Of a stretch of DNA of 64,000 nucleotides, positions 43,795 to 52,960 are shown piece after piece (position 1 is the stretch's first letter; each line of letters opens with the position of its first letter). The notes beneath the pieces were generated by a model, which saw nothing but the letters and a program-made list of their open reading frames with translations, searched no databases and was not told where the DNA came from. Source of the DNA: JBAXTZ01 sp037129925 (GTDB lineage: Bacteria > Bacillota > Negativicutes > JBAXTZ01); assembly GCA_037129925.1 (NCBI GenBank), contig JBAXTZ010000001.1:1-64000 (forward strand), given 5' to 3'. A program made the position numbers and the translations under genes.

Positions 43795-44484
43795 TCACTT
43801 ACTTCCGATAAACCGCTTAATATCTTTGGCGTTGGCCGCTGGATTCAAGACAAGTATCTGAGCTGTAATTTTATCGACAGCATCACGTTTGCTGATCGCG
43901 CATGATTGCTCAAGCACTTCAGCGCCAAAAAACTTTTCCACTGTGCAGAAAGTCGTAACCGGCCAGCCGTATTCCTTGCCGTCTTGCGATAATTTGAATT
44001 TCTGGCCGCTGATGGTTACAAGCATTTTCATTTGTTGTTGTGTCAGCGCTTTTTCAAACTGCGTATTCTGATTTTTGCCGATGCCTGCCAGCTCTTTTAA
44101 ATCGTGCAGTGACATATGCGCATTGTCGCGGACAAGATCATAAATTTTATATTCAAGTTCATTGATCAAACCGTCGCTCTGCATAACTTCGAAAGTTTTG
44201 TGTTCACGGCGCACTGCCAGAAAATATGGATACCATTCCCGGGTAATCCAGCCGCCTTTGTTGAGAAACAACTTGCTGTACGCCATATCATCGCACTCGG
44301 TGACGCCGCGAATCCGCCAGGACCAAGGATCTATTTCAATATCGCCGCTATGCTCTTCAAGATTGTCCGAGAAATAATTGCACAGAGAAAATATCCCCTC
44401 ATTATTATGCGATCCCAGCGAAAATCCCGCCGCCCGCAACGCCTCACAAAACGCCGTGAACGAATCAATTGGTTGTAGTAGCAT
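43795..44484 (-). CDS. AlkZ/YcaQ-related winged-helix protein
   Basis: A 229-residue protein resembling AlkZ-related proteins of Clostridia: SWRIRGVTECDDMAYSKLFL, NKGGWITREWYPYFLAVRR, GLINELEYKIYDLVRDNAHM, FEKALTQQQMKMLVTISGQK and GKEYGWPVTTFCTVEKFFG. AlkZ/YcaQ enzymes unhook DNA interstrand crosslinks, but this shorter group has not been shown to do so. GGAGGTATAA precedes the ATG, which abuts the PepF stop. Confidence 0.78.
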   Translation of the reverse strand: MLLQPIDSFTAFCEALRAAGFSLGSHNNEGIFSLCNYFSDNLEEHSGDIEIDPWSWRIRGVTECDDMAYSKLFLNKGGWITREWYPYFLAVRREHKTFEVMQSDGLINELEYKIYDLVRDNAHMSLHDLKELAGIGKNQNTQFEKALTQQQMKMLVTISGQKFKLSQDGKEYGWPVTTFCTVEKFFGAEVLEQSCAISKRDAVDKITAQILVLNPAANAKDIKRFIGSK

Positions 44485-46170
44485 TTATACCTCCGCCTGT
44501 TCCAGCCATTGCGCAATATCGCCGGTTATTGATTGTACGCAGCCGTCCGCAAACGGCGAACGCAGGTTGACGGTTTTGAGCAGTGCGGTGAACGGCTGGC
44601 TGCCGCCGCTTTTACACAATTGCAGATAAGCTGCCCAAGCGGCCTTGTAATCGCGTTCGGACCGTTGCCAGAATTGCAGCGCGCAAATCTGCGCCAGCGT
44701 GTAGTCGATATAGTAAAACGGAATTACATATATATGCATCTGCTGTTGCCAGTAGCCGCCCTGTTCCAGATAATCATTACCCTCGTAGTTCAGATGCGGC
44801 AGATATTTTTTCTCAACCGCCCGCCATGCTGATTTACGTTCGGACGGTGTTGCTTCGGGATGGGCATACACAAAATGCTGGTACTCATCGACCGCGACAC
44901 CATAGGGAATGAACATCAGGTTTTCCGTCATGTGTTCAAATTTATATTTTCCCGCATCAGCATTGAAAAACCTCTCCATCCACGGCCAGGCGAAATACTC
45001 CATACTCATGGAGTGGATTTCGGCGGTTTCGGCAGTAGCGCCGACATATTCCGGTACCTCAAAATGAAAACTGCAATACACCTGAAAAGCGTGTCCGGCT
45101 TCATGTGTCAAAACATTGATGTCGCCGATCGTCCCGTTGAAATTTGAAAAAATAAACGGCGCACAGTATTTGTGAATGTAGCTGCAATAGCCGCCCGGCG
45201 CTTTCCCCGGCTTGCTGTCGAGATCAAGCAACTCATTGGTTTGCATAAAATCAAAAAACTCTGCTGTTTCCGGAGCTAACTCCGTATACATTTCCCGTCC
45301 GCGCGCAACAATCCAGTTCAGATCACCCTGCGGCTTGACGCCGCCGTCCGCAAACAATAGTTTGTCATCATAATAGCGCAGTTCGTCAACTCCCAGCCGC
45401 TTACGCTGCTGTTCTTTCATTGCCGTCACCAGCGGTACGATATGCTCCGCAACCTGATCGCGGAACTTGGCAACCTGGGCACTATCGTAGTCGGTGCGCT
45501 GCATCCGCGCGTAGCCAAGCTCAACAAAATTATCATAACCAAGTTTTTTGGCAATATTATGCCGCAGCTTGACAAGTTTGTCATAAATCTCGTCGAACTG
45601 CTGCTCGTGTTCACTGAAAAAGCGGTATTTCGCCTCGTGCGCGGCTTTGCGCACGCTGAGGTCCGGCGATTTCAGATAGGGCACCATTTGCGGCAGTGTC
45701 AACGTTTTTCCATCAAATGTGATCTGCGCCGATGCTGTTAATTTTTGGTACTCGCTATTCAGCTTATTCTCGGCTTGCAGCTGTTCGACTACTTCCGGCG
45801 AAAAAACTTTCAGCTTGCATTCGGCAAGCGCGAATAACTGCGCACCAAATTGTTCTTCAAGTTCCGCGCGGAACTTTGAAAATAATAGTGCCCGGTAATA
45901 TTTGTCAATCAAACCGGCAAACAGCGGCTCGGTTTCATCAAAAAAGTTTTGCTCCGCTTCATAATATGCATCACGGGTGTCGATAGTATGCCGGATAAAG
46001 CACAGCGCACTCATTGAGTCAAATTCTTTGCGGATGGCGTTTATTTCATCAATAGCCTGCTGTTGAATACTGACCGTTTCGGCTGCCGCAAACTGCGATA
46101 ACAGTTGCAGGAACTCAGTTTCGATTTTGTCGAAATCCGGACGGATATAAACATACTCGGTAAATTTCAT
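44485..46170 (-). CDS. M3-family oligoendopeptidase (PepF-like)
   Basis: Cytoplasmic zinc metallopeptidase that degrades oligopeptides. HEAGHAF at 356-362 carries two zinc ligands and the catalytic glutamate; the third ligand is in ETAEIHSMSMEYF about 28 residues on. Length (561) is normal. ATG with GGAGGAATAA. The AlkZ-like gene follows immediately, so the two are co-transcribed. Confidence 0.95.
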   Translation of the reverse strand: MKFTEYVYIRPDFDKIETEFLQLLSQFAAAETVSIQQQAIDEINAIRKEFDSMSALCFIRHTIDTRDAYYEAEQNFFDETEPLFAGLIDKYYRALLFSKFRAELEEQFGAQLFALAECKLKVFSPEVVEQLQAENKLNSEYQKLTASAQITFDGKTLTLPQMVPYLKSPDLSVRKAAHEAKYRFFSEHEQQFDEIYDKLVKLRHNIAKKLGYDNFVELGYARMQRTDYDSAQVAKFRDQVAEHIVPLVTAMKEQQRKRLGVDELRYYDDKLLFADGGVKPQGDLNWIVARGREMYTELAPETAEFFDFMQTNELLDLDSKPGKAPGGYCSYIHKYCAPFIFSNFNGTIGDINVLTHEAGHAFQVYCSFHFEVPEYVGATAETAEIHSMSMEYFAWPWMERFFNADAGKYKFEHMTENLMFIPYGVAVDEYQHFVYAHPEATPSERKSAWRAVEKKYLPHLNYEGNDYLEQGGYWQQQMHIYVIPFYYIDYTLAQICALQFWQRSERDYKAAWAAYLQLCKSGGSQPFTALLKTVNLRSPFADGCVQSITGDIAQWLEQAEV

Positions 46171-46190
46171 TTATTCCTCCAACTTTTTTA

Positions 46191-46583
46191 TCAATTCTCG
46201 CCGTCCCACCTGAACGGCAGCAACTGGCGGATCGTGACAATTTTGGTCTCGCTGACCATAACCTCTGTATCAATGTTGCGGTTGTCTATCTGATAGATAA
46301 ACTCGCGGCAGCGGCCGCAGGGCGGAATAACGGTGTTGGTACCGCAGACCACGGCGACGATTTTCATTATCCGAGTCTCGCCATTGGTCACCATCTGGGC
46401 AATCGCCGAGTGTTCGGCACAAAATCCCATACTGCTGGATACATCAATGCACACGCCGGAATAAACGTTACCCTTATCGGTAACCAGCGATGCCGCCACC
46501 CCGCCATATTCGCAGTATTTACTTGACCGCTGCGGGTTGAGATGGTTTAGTGCGATTGATTTAAGCTCTTCGAATTTCATCAT
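46191..46583 (-). CDS. cdd: cytidine deaminase
   Basis: A 130-residue tetrameric-type cytidine deaminase for pyrimidine salvage. CAEHSAIAQMV near residue 53 holds the first zinc ligand and proton-shuttle glutamate; PPCGRCREFIYQ near 88 holds the two zinc cysteines. It starts at ATG 46583 or 46580 after AGGAGCAG and leads into the pepF gene 20 bases later. Family length and motifs are complete. Confidence 0.92.
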   Translation of the reverse strand: MMKFEELKSIALNHLNPQRSSKYCEYGGVAASLVTDKGNVYSGVCIDVSSSMGFCAEHSAIAQMVTNGETRIMKIVAVVCGTNTVIPPCGRCREFIYQIDNRNIDTEVMVSETKIVTIRQLLPFRWDGEN

Positions 46584-46689
46584 CTGCTCCTGACATGTCT
46601 TTATTACGATACCTTAATTAAGATTCGTTCCCGAAAGCAACTATTCCTGCATGTTTTATATTATTTATCCGACATTTATTTGACACGCG

Positions 46690-46721
46690 AAAAAGAACAC
46701 CGCCAGAAACAACTCTGGCGG
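46690..46721 (-). terminator. terminator hairpin left of the ATPase relic
   Basis: CCGCCAGA and TCTGGCGG (46700-46707 with 46714-46721) form a perfect stem, followed on the minus strand by GTTCTTTTT. It would stop transcription coming from the direction of the relic. Confidence 0.75.
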
Positions 46722-46877
46722 CGTTGGACAACTGTGATCAACTGGCAGCAATAGTACAACACTTCTTAAGCTTAGCGCTTTTGCTTAATACTCCTCGGAA
46801 TTATTTGCCACAATCCCAGTTCAATTCCTAATAACAAAGTGTCTGAAAGAAATGGCAAGGTCGACATAACGTTACAA

Positions 46878-47105
46878 TCCAGTTTTTCAAATTACTCAGC
46901 GATGCGTAATTTGCGCAAATTTCGGGAGTGCCAACAACAGTCACACCAGCTTAGCTTAAACAATTTTTCAACAAATTTGGCAAACAGCCTCAGCCGCATG
47001 ACCTTATGCCCATTACCATACTTTTTGCAACGAATCACGTTTTTGATATTAATTATGTACAACGTTCACACATTTTTGATACGTAAAAGGTGAAGTTGAT
47101 CTTCG
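46878..47105 (-). pseudogene. DUF4143 ATPase relic 2 (control region plus 3' end)
   Basis: 46878-46988 matches 31487-31590 in 95 of about 105 bases and ends with the last codons of the ATPase (AACAAATTTGGCAAACAGCC). 47025-47095 matches the ATPase control region at 35754-35830, including both tandem units. Between them only about 35 bases remain of the 1.3-kb coding region. The remaining parts of the 46584-47255 gap hold the terminator and no gene. Confidence 0.82.
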
Positions 47106-47255
47106 TTGAATGTTTTTCGCTAGCCGAAATCAGCGCGGTGAATAACAATTAACTGCCAATAGCCAACAACATTTCAATCAACAGCTGCTTGTATCATGTA
47201 CCACTGCAAAACCACTCGTTTTCCAGCATTTCACTTTTACAAAAATAGCACATTT

Positions 47256-47882
47256 TCATCCAACAAGCACTGCCTTTTCCGCCTTGCCAATTATCCGTTC
47301 CGTAATTCCCGGCAGTAGTGCGTAAATTGATTTCCCAATTCGCGCTTCAAAACCAGCTTTTATTGCAAACATCGCCCGCCACTTTTCCAATGCATATTCA
47401 TTTAAGCCATAGCGCAACGCCACATCAACGATGCGTTGTTCGATTATGCAGAACCCGTCCGGCAACGCTAAGGCATCGCAGAGCTGTATCAGCTTGTCAT
47501 AGTCGTCATATTGCACATTGCACAGATATTGCTCAAGAAACAGTTTTTCTTCAGCGCTAATATCATGCGTACCGACAAAACTATTCAGTTTTTTTATAAA
47601 AAACGAATGGGTCAGCGTATAACGCGCGCAGCCGTCAAAACCGTGGGCTTGCAAATAGCGGTAGCCGCTTACAACATGATGCAAGTTGGTCACCCCTTCG
47701 TAACGACCAATATCGTGCAACAAACCGGATACGTAGGCCTTGTCAGCGTCTAAGCCCAGCGCGCTGCCGATAAGTTCGGCGGCTGTCCCGGCATACAGTG
47801 AGTGACCATACCACGGACCGGGATTGGCCAGGTGGGCTTGTTCCAGTAATTCATGCGCTTGAGCCCTCGTTGGAAAGGACAT
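47256..47882 (-). CDS. HD-domain phosphohydrolase
   Basis: A 208-residue HD-domain protein. The metal-binding SGLLHDIGRYEGV near residue 50 has the HD doublet, with an upstream histidine in GPWYGHSLYAG and a downstream set in LTHSF. Such enzymes hydrolyse nucleotides or cyclic nucleotides. Substrate unknown. ATG with GGAGGTAATTGCT. Resembles small HDIG/HDc proteins of Firmicutes. Confidence 0.85.
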   Translation of the reverse strand: MSFPTRAQAHELLEQAHLANPGPWYGHSLYAGTAAELIGSALGLDADKAYVSGLLHDIGRYEGVTNLHHVVSGYRYLQAHGFDGCARYTLTHSFFIKKLNSFVGTHDISAEEKLFLEQYLCNVQYDDYDKLIQLCDALALPDGFCIIEQRIVDVALRYGLNEYALEKWRAMFAIKAGFEARIGKSIYALLPGITERIIGKAEKAVLVG

Positions 47883-47974
47883 AGCAATTACCTCCAGTGC
47901 CTATTTCACAAAAGCGCAACTCGTCGCTGCAATGATTGAATTATACACCTGCTCCACCTTGACTCCAATAAAAT

Positions 47975-48010
47975 AAACTGACTCTAGAGTAGTATATCTA
48001 AAGTCAGTTT
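47975..48010. terminator. terminator between the HD and PPOX genes
   Basis: AAACTGACT and AGTCAGTTT (47975-47983 with 48002-48010), with an inner TAGA/TCTA stem, are followed on the minus strand by ATTTTATT. It most likely ends transcription of the PPOX gene. Confidence 0.65.
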
Positions 48011-48104
48011 AATTTCAATGTTCTCGCTGCTATACAACCCGTTCTTTATCAAACAATCACTATCCGTATCAAGACGAGGCAGCAGCTTCTCTTGCCGCTG
48101 GTAG

Positions 48105-48569
48105 TTACGCCGCGCGGCTTTTGCCGCTACTATGTTCGATTTTTAGTTTAAAAACCACCGTCTTCGCAGCGGCATTTTTGATATATTCCCGACCGCGTTC
48201 CAGATGGTCAGCGGAATACTTTCTAATCAACAGCTCCAACGCCTGATTTTTTTCATCACCGCACAATTCTTCTGCCACGCCAAAGACTATTGCGCTTTTA
48301 TAAACCATGCTGAAACTCTCCGGTAACGGCTCTGCCTCGCTAACCACGCAAAACGATACTTTTGGCGATTTTCGCAACAGTTCCAGCTTCAACCCTTCCA
48401 GAGCCATGTGCAGATAGATGTTGTCGCCGTCCGCTGCGTAATTCAGCGGCACTCCGTAGGGATAATCTCCGCCACTAATTGATAATACACCGTATTTACC
48501 GTCTCGCAACACTGCTTCTTTTCCGGTGCTGTCCAAACCGCGCTCGGCTCTACGCATCGTTCTAAACAT
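48105..48569 (-). CDS. pyridoxamine 5'-phosphate oxidase-like (NimA-type) flavoprotein
   Basis: A 154-residue split-barrel flavin-binding protein: MRRAERGLDS, GKYGVLSISGGDYPYGVPLN, NIYLHMALEGLKLELLRKSP and VSFCVVSEAEPLPESFSM. Resembles NimA-like members sometimes linked to nitroimidazole tolerance, but most have unknown substrates. Complete at both ends. GAGGTAAAGTT precedes the ATG. Confidence 0.88.
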   Translation of the reverse strand: MFRTMRRAERGLDSTGKEAVLRDGKYGVLSISGGDYPYGVPLNYAADGDNIYLHMALEGLKLELLRKSPKVSFCVVSEAEPLPESFSMVYKSAIVFGVAEELCGDEKNQALELLIRKYSADHLERGREYIKNAAAKTVVFKLKIEHSSGKSRAA

Positions 48570-48642
48570 AACTTTACCTCAAAATCTATTTCACAATCCA
48601 TTCGTTTTAGTCGATTTTTTTTGCCTTATCGATCTCAAAAAA

Positions 48643-49311
48643 TCAGCCGTTAATTTCACAATACTCCCCGCCCTGAAATTTCAGCATGTGTCCGACAAAT
48701 TCAACCGCTTCATTGTTTACAACTATGCCGCTGCCATCCGGGCAGGCGTAAATCGTGCGCCATGGGTTGTCACTAGAAAACTTCCCGATCGCATCCGTGA
48801 CAAATTCGCTGTAATCATAATGCGGGTAGAAATCAAAATTATTCAATCCCAACGAATCGAACTGGCTGACTTCTGCTAACTCATATTCATACGGATAGAC
48901 ACTGCAAATATTAATATCATCGCTCATCAATATCGAACCGGCACTAACCCCGGTCAGCACTCCGCCCATTTTTACATAATATCTGAGTACTTCAATAAAT
49001 CCCCGGCTGCGAAGAATATTTAGAAATTTACCAGTATTGCCGCCAGACAAGTATATGGCATCACGCGTGAATAATTCGGCAACTTTCATCGTGTCATATT
49101 CTCGATACAAGTCGAAATACAACACGTCGTTGATGCCATATAGCGCAAAATTAGCTGTGAATTCCTGATAATACTTTCTGTCAAAATCGCTTTCCGACGG
49201 AATAAAAGCAATTCTTGCGGCGCTTTTACCGGTCAACTTTAGCAGCTCCATATCCAAAACATTGTTCTTTTCCAGCGCCTGACCGCCACTATACAACACC
49301 AATTTTTTCAT
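48643..49311 (-). CDS. S51-family peptidase E-like protein
   Basis: Type 1 glutamine-amidotransferase-like fold with an S51 nucleophile: IAFIPSESD near residue 35, IYLSGGNTGKFL near 90, GVLTGVSAGSILMSDD near 115 (serine nucleophile) and FYPHYD near 160. Family members release N-terminal aspartate from dipeptides or process cyanophycin. The C-terminus (GSGIVVNNEAVEFVG) is intact. The start has GCAGGTACTG. Confidence 0.86.
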   Translation of the reverse strand: MKKLVLYSGGQALEKNNVLDMELLKLTGKSAARIAFIPSESDFDRKYYQEFTANFALYGINDVLYFDLYREYDTMKVAELFTRDAIYLSGGNTGKFLNILRSRGFIEVLRYYVKMGGVLTGVSAGSILMSDDINICSVYPYEYELAEVSQFDSLGLNNFDFYPHYDYSEFVTDAIGKFSSDNPWRTIYACPDGSGIVVNNEAVEFVGHMLKFQGGEYCEING

Positions 49312-49428
49312 CAGTACCTGCTTTCGATTTTCCCGATTTTATTATACAAACTATTCAGAATAATCAATCTAACAAATCAAAACTGCTTGAAATTCAGCGC
49401 ATGGTTTTGAACATGCTTGCTTTGCAAA

Positions 49429-50460
49429 TTATTCCCGCTTTATATACTCTATGATCAGTTTCAGCGTATTTTCCAATCCGTCAACATGGGTGCGTTCATA
49501 ACCATGCGATGCAGCGACACCTGGGCCGATCAACCCATGACGAATGTCGTGTCCGGCCGCCAGCGCCGCGGCGGCATCCGAACCATAAAAGGGATAAATA
49601 TCCACCGCATACTCTAGTTTATGTGTTTTGGCAGTCGCTATCAACTTGTTGGTAACATCATAATCATAAGGGCTGCGCGAATCTTTGGCACAGATCGAAA
49701 CGACGTGTTCACTCGCGCCCAAATCATCACCAACAGCGCCCATATCGACTACAAGCATTTCTCTCACATCAGCCGGAAAACCGCAGGCGCCGCCATGTCC
49801 GACTTCTTCATACACAGTGAAGAATAAATAGACTTTGCGTCCCAAAGTCATTTTGTGACTGGCAAAATATTTCGCGACACCCAGCAGCAAACCGCTGCCG
49901 GCTTTATCATCAAGGTGGCGACTCTTGATAAACCCGCTAGTGGTCAGCACCGTCCGCGGATCGAGCGACACAAAATCTCCGGCACTGATGCCCAGTTTCT
50001 TTACATCCTCCACGGTTGCGACTTTTTCGTCGATGACCACTTCCATATTAGCAAAATTGCGTTTAGTGTCAGCAATCTCACGATTGACGTGTACCGCCGG
50101 ATTTTTCAGCAAAATACAACCGCTGTATTGCTTGCCGCAGCGGGTATGAATAACGCAGTTTTCCGACTCAACGTAGTTTTCCGGATAACCGCCAATCATC
50201 GTCAACTGCAACCGGCCTTGAGCGTTTATCGAGCGTACCATCGCTCCGAGTGTGTCGACATGCGCTGAAATCACCAGTGGCTCGCCTGTTCCGCCAAGCT
50301 CAACCAAAACCGCGCCTTTATTGGAAACGGAAGGCGAATAGCCCAGCGCTATCAGTTCGCTAATCAAATATTCAGATGCTTTTTTCGTATAGCCAGACGG
50401 ACTGGGAATCGCGCACAGCGCCAAAATCTGCTCGACCGAGTAATCCAAATATTTTCTCAC
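49429..50460 (-). CDS. M42-family metallo-aminopeptidase
   Basis: A 343-residue dodecameric-type aminopeptidase. The dinuclear metal site is intact: VISAHVDTLGAMV, LDDKAGSGLLLG, TVYEEVGHGGA and VVDMGAVGDD, plus ASHGYERTH near the end. It removes N-terminal residues from oligopeptides in the cytoplasm. It is probably transcribed with glgP, whose stop is 20 bases upstream. GTG start with GAGGCGATA. Confidence 0.93.
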   Translation of the reverse strand: MRKYLDYSVEQILALCAIPSPSGYTKKASEYLISELIALGYSPSVSNKGAVLVELGGTGEPLVISAHVDTLGAMVRSINAQGRLQLTMIGGYPENYVESENCVIHTRCGKQYSGCILLKNPAVHVNREIADTKRNFANMEVVIDEKVATVEDVKKLGISAGDFVSLDPRTVLTTSGFIKSRHLDDKAGSGLLLGVAKYFASHKMTLGRKVYLFFTVYEEVGHGGACGFPADVREMLVVDMGAVGDDLGASEHVVSICAKDSRSPYDYDVTNKLIATAKTHKLEYAVDIYPFYGSDAAAALAAGHDIRHGLIGPGVAASHGYERTHVDGLENTLKLIIEYIKRE

Positions 50461-50479
50461 TATCGCCTCGCCTTATACA

Positions 50480-52930
50480 TTATTTCTTTTTGATGTGCCA
50501 TATTTTCTCACAGTAGTCTAAAATCGCCCGGTCGGAACTGAATTTTCCCGTCCGCGCAACATTGAGGATAGATTTTCGTACCCAGTTTTCCCGTTCGAGA
50601 TACTCGCGCTCGACTTGTCGCTGACACCGCAAATAATCGGCAAAATCGGCGCAGACCAAATACTGGTCTCGTTCCCGGAGCTGTTTGACTATCGGCATGA
50701 ACAATTCACGATCGCCGCAGGAATACATACCCCACTCAATTTGCTCAAGCGCTTCTTTGAGTTCCGGGCAAGCGGCAATGAAGTCCGACGACCGATAATA
50801 ATTACGCTGCATTTCTTCCACTTGCTCGACGGTATTACCAAACAGGTAGAAATTTTCCGCGCCCACTTCCTCACGGATTTCCACGTTGGCACCGTCTAAC
50901 GTACCGATTGTCAAGGCGCCATTCATCGCCATCTTCATATTGCCGGTTCCCGACGCTTCCAAGCCAGCAGTTGAAATTTGCTCCGAGAGGTCAGCCGCTG
51001 GGAAAATCAAACTGCCGTTTTTGACGTTATAATTTGGAAAAAAAACGACTTTCAGCAACTTGTTGGTGTCAGGGTCATTGTTTACAACCGCAGCGACTGC
51101 ATTAATCAAGCGGATTATTAACTTCGCCGAGTAATAACCCGGCGCTGCCTTGCCGCCAAAAATCACGGTGCGGGGCGGAACATCGCTCTGTTCACCGCGT
51201 TTCAGACGGTTATACAACGCTATTACATGCAAAATATTCATTTGTTGGCGCTTATATTCATGAATTCGCTTGACTTGAACATCAAATAGCGAATCCGGAT
51301 CGACCTCAACGCCGGTACGTTCGGCAATAACAACCGCCAGCCGCTGTTTGTTGGCGAGTTTGGCTTGGTACCAACTTTTACGAAACGCGCTATCCTCAGC
51401 ATAAGGTTCGAGCAATCGCAATTGCTCCAAATCGTTCAACCAGGCGCCGCCGATTTTTTCCTCAATCAACTCGGTCATGCCCGGATTAATCAGCGCGATA
51501 AACCGCCGCGGAGTTACTCCATTCGTGACATTATGGAACCTGGCCGGCCACAGCGTGAAAAAATCTTTCAGCACCGTGGTTTTCAAGAGTTCTGAATGCA
51601 TATAGGCAACGCCGTTGATGGCGTGACTGCCGATACACGCCAGGTGCGCCATCCGCACATACCGTTCGCCCTGTTCATCGATAATCGACAGTCGGGCTGC
51701 CAGTTGCTCGTCATTGAGAAATTTCTCGCGCACAACAATGAGAAACCGGCGGTTTATTTCGAGAATTATCTCCAAGTGCCGTGGCAACAGCTCTTGGAAC
51801 AATTGCACCGGCCACTTCTCCAATGCTTCGGGTAGCAAAGTATGATTAGTGTAGGCAAAGGTTCGGACAACATTATCCCAGGCTTTGTCCCATGGGACCC
51901 GGTAGTCATCTAACAGCAACCGCATCAACTCAGCGATGGCAATTGCCGGATGGGTATCATTCAACTGCACGACAAAATGATTGGCAAAATTTTCTGCCGG
52001 TTCATTGCCTTGATAGGCATCAGCAATGATGCTGAGCATTTCCTGCAACGCGCAGGATACAAAGAAATATTGTTGTTTTAGCCGCAACTGCTTGCCTTCG
52101 CTACGCTCGTCATTCGGGTAGAGCACTTTGGAAATATTCTCCGACAGCACTTTAGCGTTCACCGCCCGATAATAGTCCCCGGTATTAAACGCGTCAAAAT
52201 CCAGATCTTTGGTCGCTGCCGCCTTAAATAACCGTAAAATACTAATCGCCTTGGAGCCATACGCTGGAACGACCAGCTCGCAAGGGATCCCGGTAACGGT
52301 AGTCGCCGGTTCCCAATTGCGGTGATTGCGACCGTTTTTGTCAGTATAATCGCGAATACTGCCGCCAAAGCCAATTAGATAGGCTGAGCGCGGCCGTTGA
52401 ATTTCCCAAGGAAAACCATTGGTCAGCCACATATCGGCATTTTCAACCTGACAACCGTCCTTGATTCCCTGTTCAAACAAGCCAAACTCGTAGCGGATAC
52501 CGTAACCAATCGCCGCGGTCTTCGTCGTGGCAAATGAATCCATATAGCAGGCCGCCAGCCGCCCCAGACCGCCGTTGCCTAACCCCGGTTCCGGTTCACA
52601 GTCCAATAACAAATCAAAATTCAAGCCCAGCTCGGAAACTGCCTGCCGCGCGGTTTCGGTAATCCCTAACGCCAACAAATTGTTGCCCAGCTGCGGCCCC
52701 ATCAGGTACTCAGCGGAAAAATAGCAGACCACGCGACTTTCATTATTCAGCAACATGTGCGGCAAACAATAACTAAAATTGATCATCAGCTGATCACGCA
52801 CAGTGTAGGCCAACGCTTGATAATAATCTTCGTGAGTGGCAAATTCAGGAATAATTCCCACGCTGGTGGACAGATGCCGTTCCAGAGAGTCTTTGAATGC
52901 TCTTACAGTAACTTGCGCCTGATTTTTCAT
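50480..52930 (-). CDS. glgP: glycogen/starch phosphorylase
   Basis: Releases glucose-1-phosphate from alpha-1,4-glucans using pyridoxal phosphate. The PLP lysine lies in EASGTGNMKMAMNGALTIGT near residue 665. GLGNGGLGRLAACYMDS, QLNDTHPA and HNVTNGVTPRRF are all present. At 816 residues the protein is full length. ATG at 52930 with AAGGAG seven bases upstream is chosen over a GTG three bases earlier. It follows feoB after 31 bases, so an feoAB-glgP-M42 transcript is possible. No other glycogen gene is nearby. Confidence 0.96.
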   Translation of the reverse strand: MKNQAQVTVRAFKDSLERHLSTSVGIIPEFATHEDYYQALAYTVRDQLMINFSYCLPHMLLNNESRVVCYFSAEYLMGPQLGNNLLALGITETARQAVSELGLNFDLLLDCEPEPGLGNGGLGRLAACYMDSFATTKTAAIGYGIRYEFGLFEQGIKDGCQVENADMWLTNGFPWEIQRPRSAYLIGFGGSIRDYTDKNGRNHRNWEPATTVTGIPCELVVPAYGSKAISILRLFKAAATKDLDFDAFNTGDYYRAVNAKVLSENISKVLYPNDERSEGKQLRLKQQYFFVSCALQEMLSIIADAYQGNEPAENFANHFVVQLNDTHPAIAIAELMRLLLDDYRVPWDKAWDNVVRTFAYTNHTLLPEALEKWPVQLFQELLPRHLEIILEINRRFLIVVREKFLNDEQLAARLSIIDEQGERYVRMAHLACIGSHAINGVAYMHSELLKTTVLKDFFTLWPARFHNVTNGVTPRRFIALINPGMTELIEEKIGGAWLNDLEQLRLLEPYAEDSAFRKSWYQAKLANKQRLAVVIAERTGVEVDPDSLFDVQVKRIHEYKRQQMNILHVIALYNRLKRGEQSDVPPRTVIFGGKAAPGYYSAKLIIRLINAVAAVVNNDPDTNKLLKVVFFPNYNVKNGSLIFPAADLSEQISTAGLEASGTGNMKMAMNGALTIGTLDGANVEIREEVGAENFYLFGNTVEQVEEMQRNYYRSSDFIAACPELKEALEQIEWGMYSCGDRELFMPIVKQLRERDQYLVCADFADYLRCQRQVEREYLERENWVRKSILNVARTGKFSSDRAILDYCEKIWHIKKK

Positions 52931-52960
52931 CACCTTGCTCCTTTAATAGAGATTTGGATA

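Noticed and set aside
46839..47093. An 84-codon plus-strand frame
   Set aside because: It overlaps ATPase relic 2 and is antisense to its former coding direction. The similar frame at 31457-31708 over relic 1 is rejected for the same reason.
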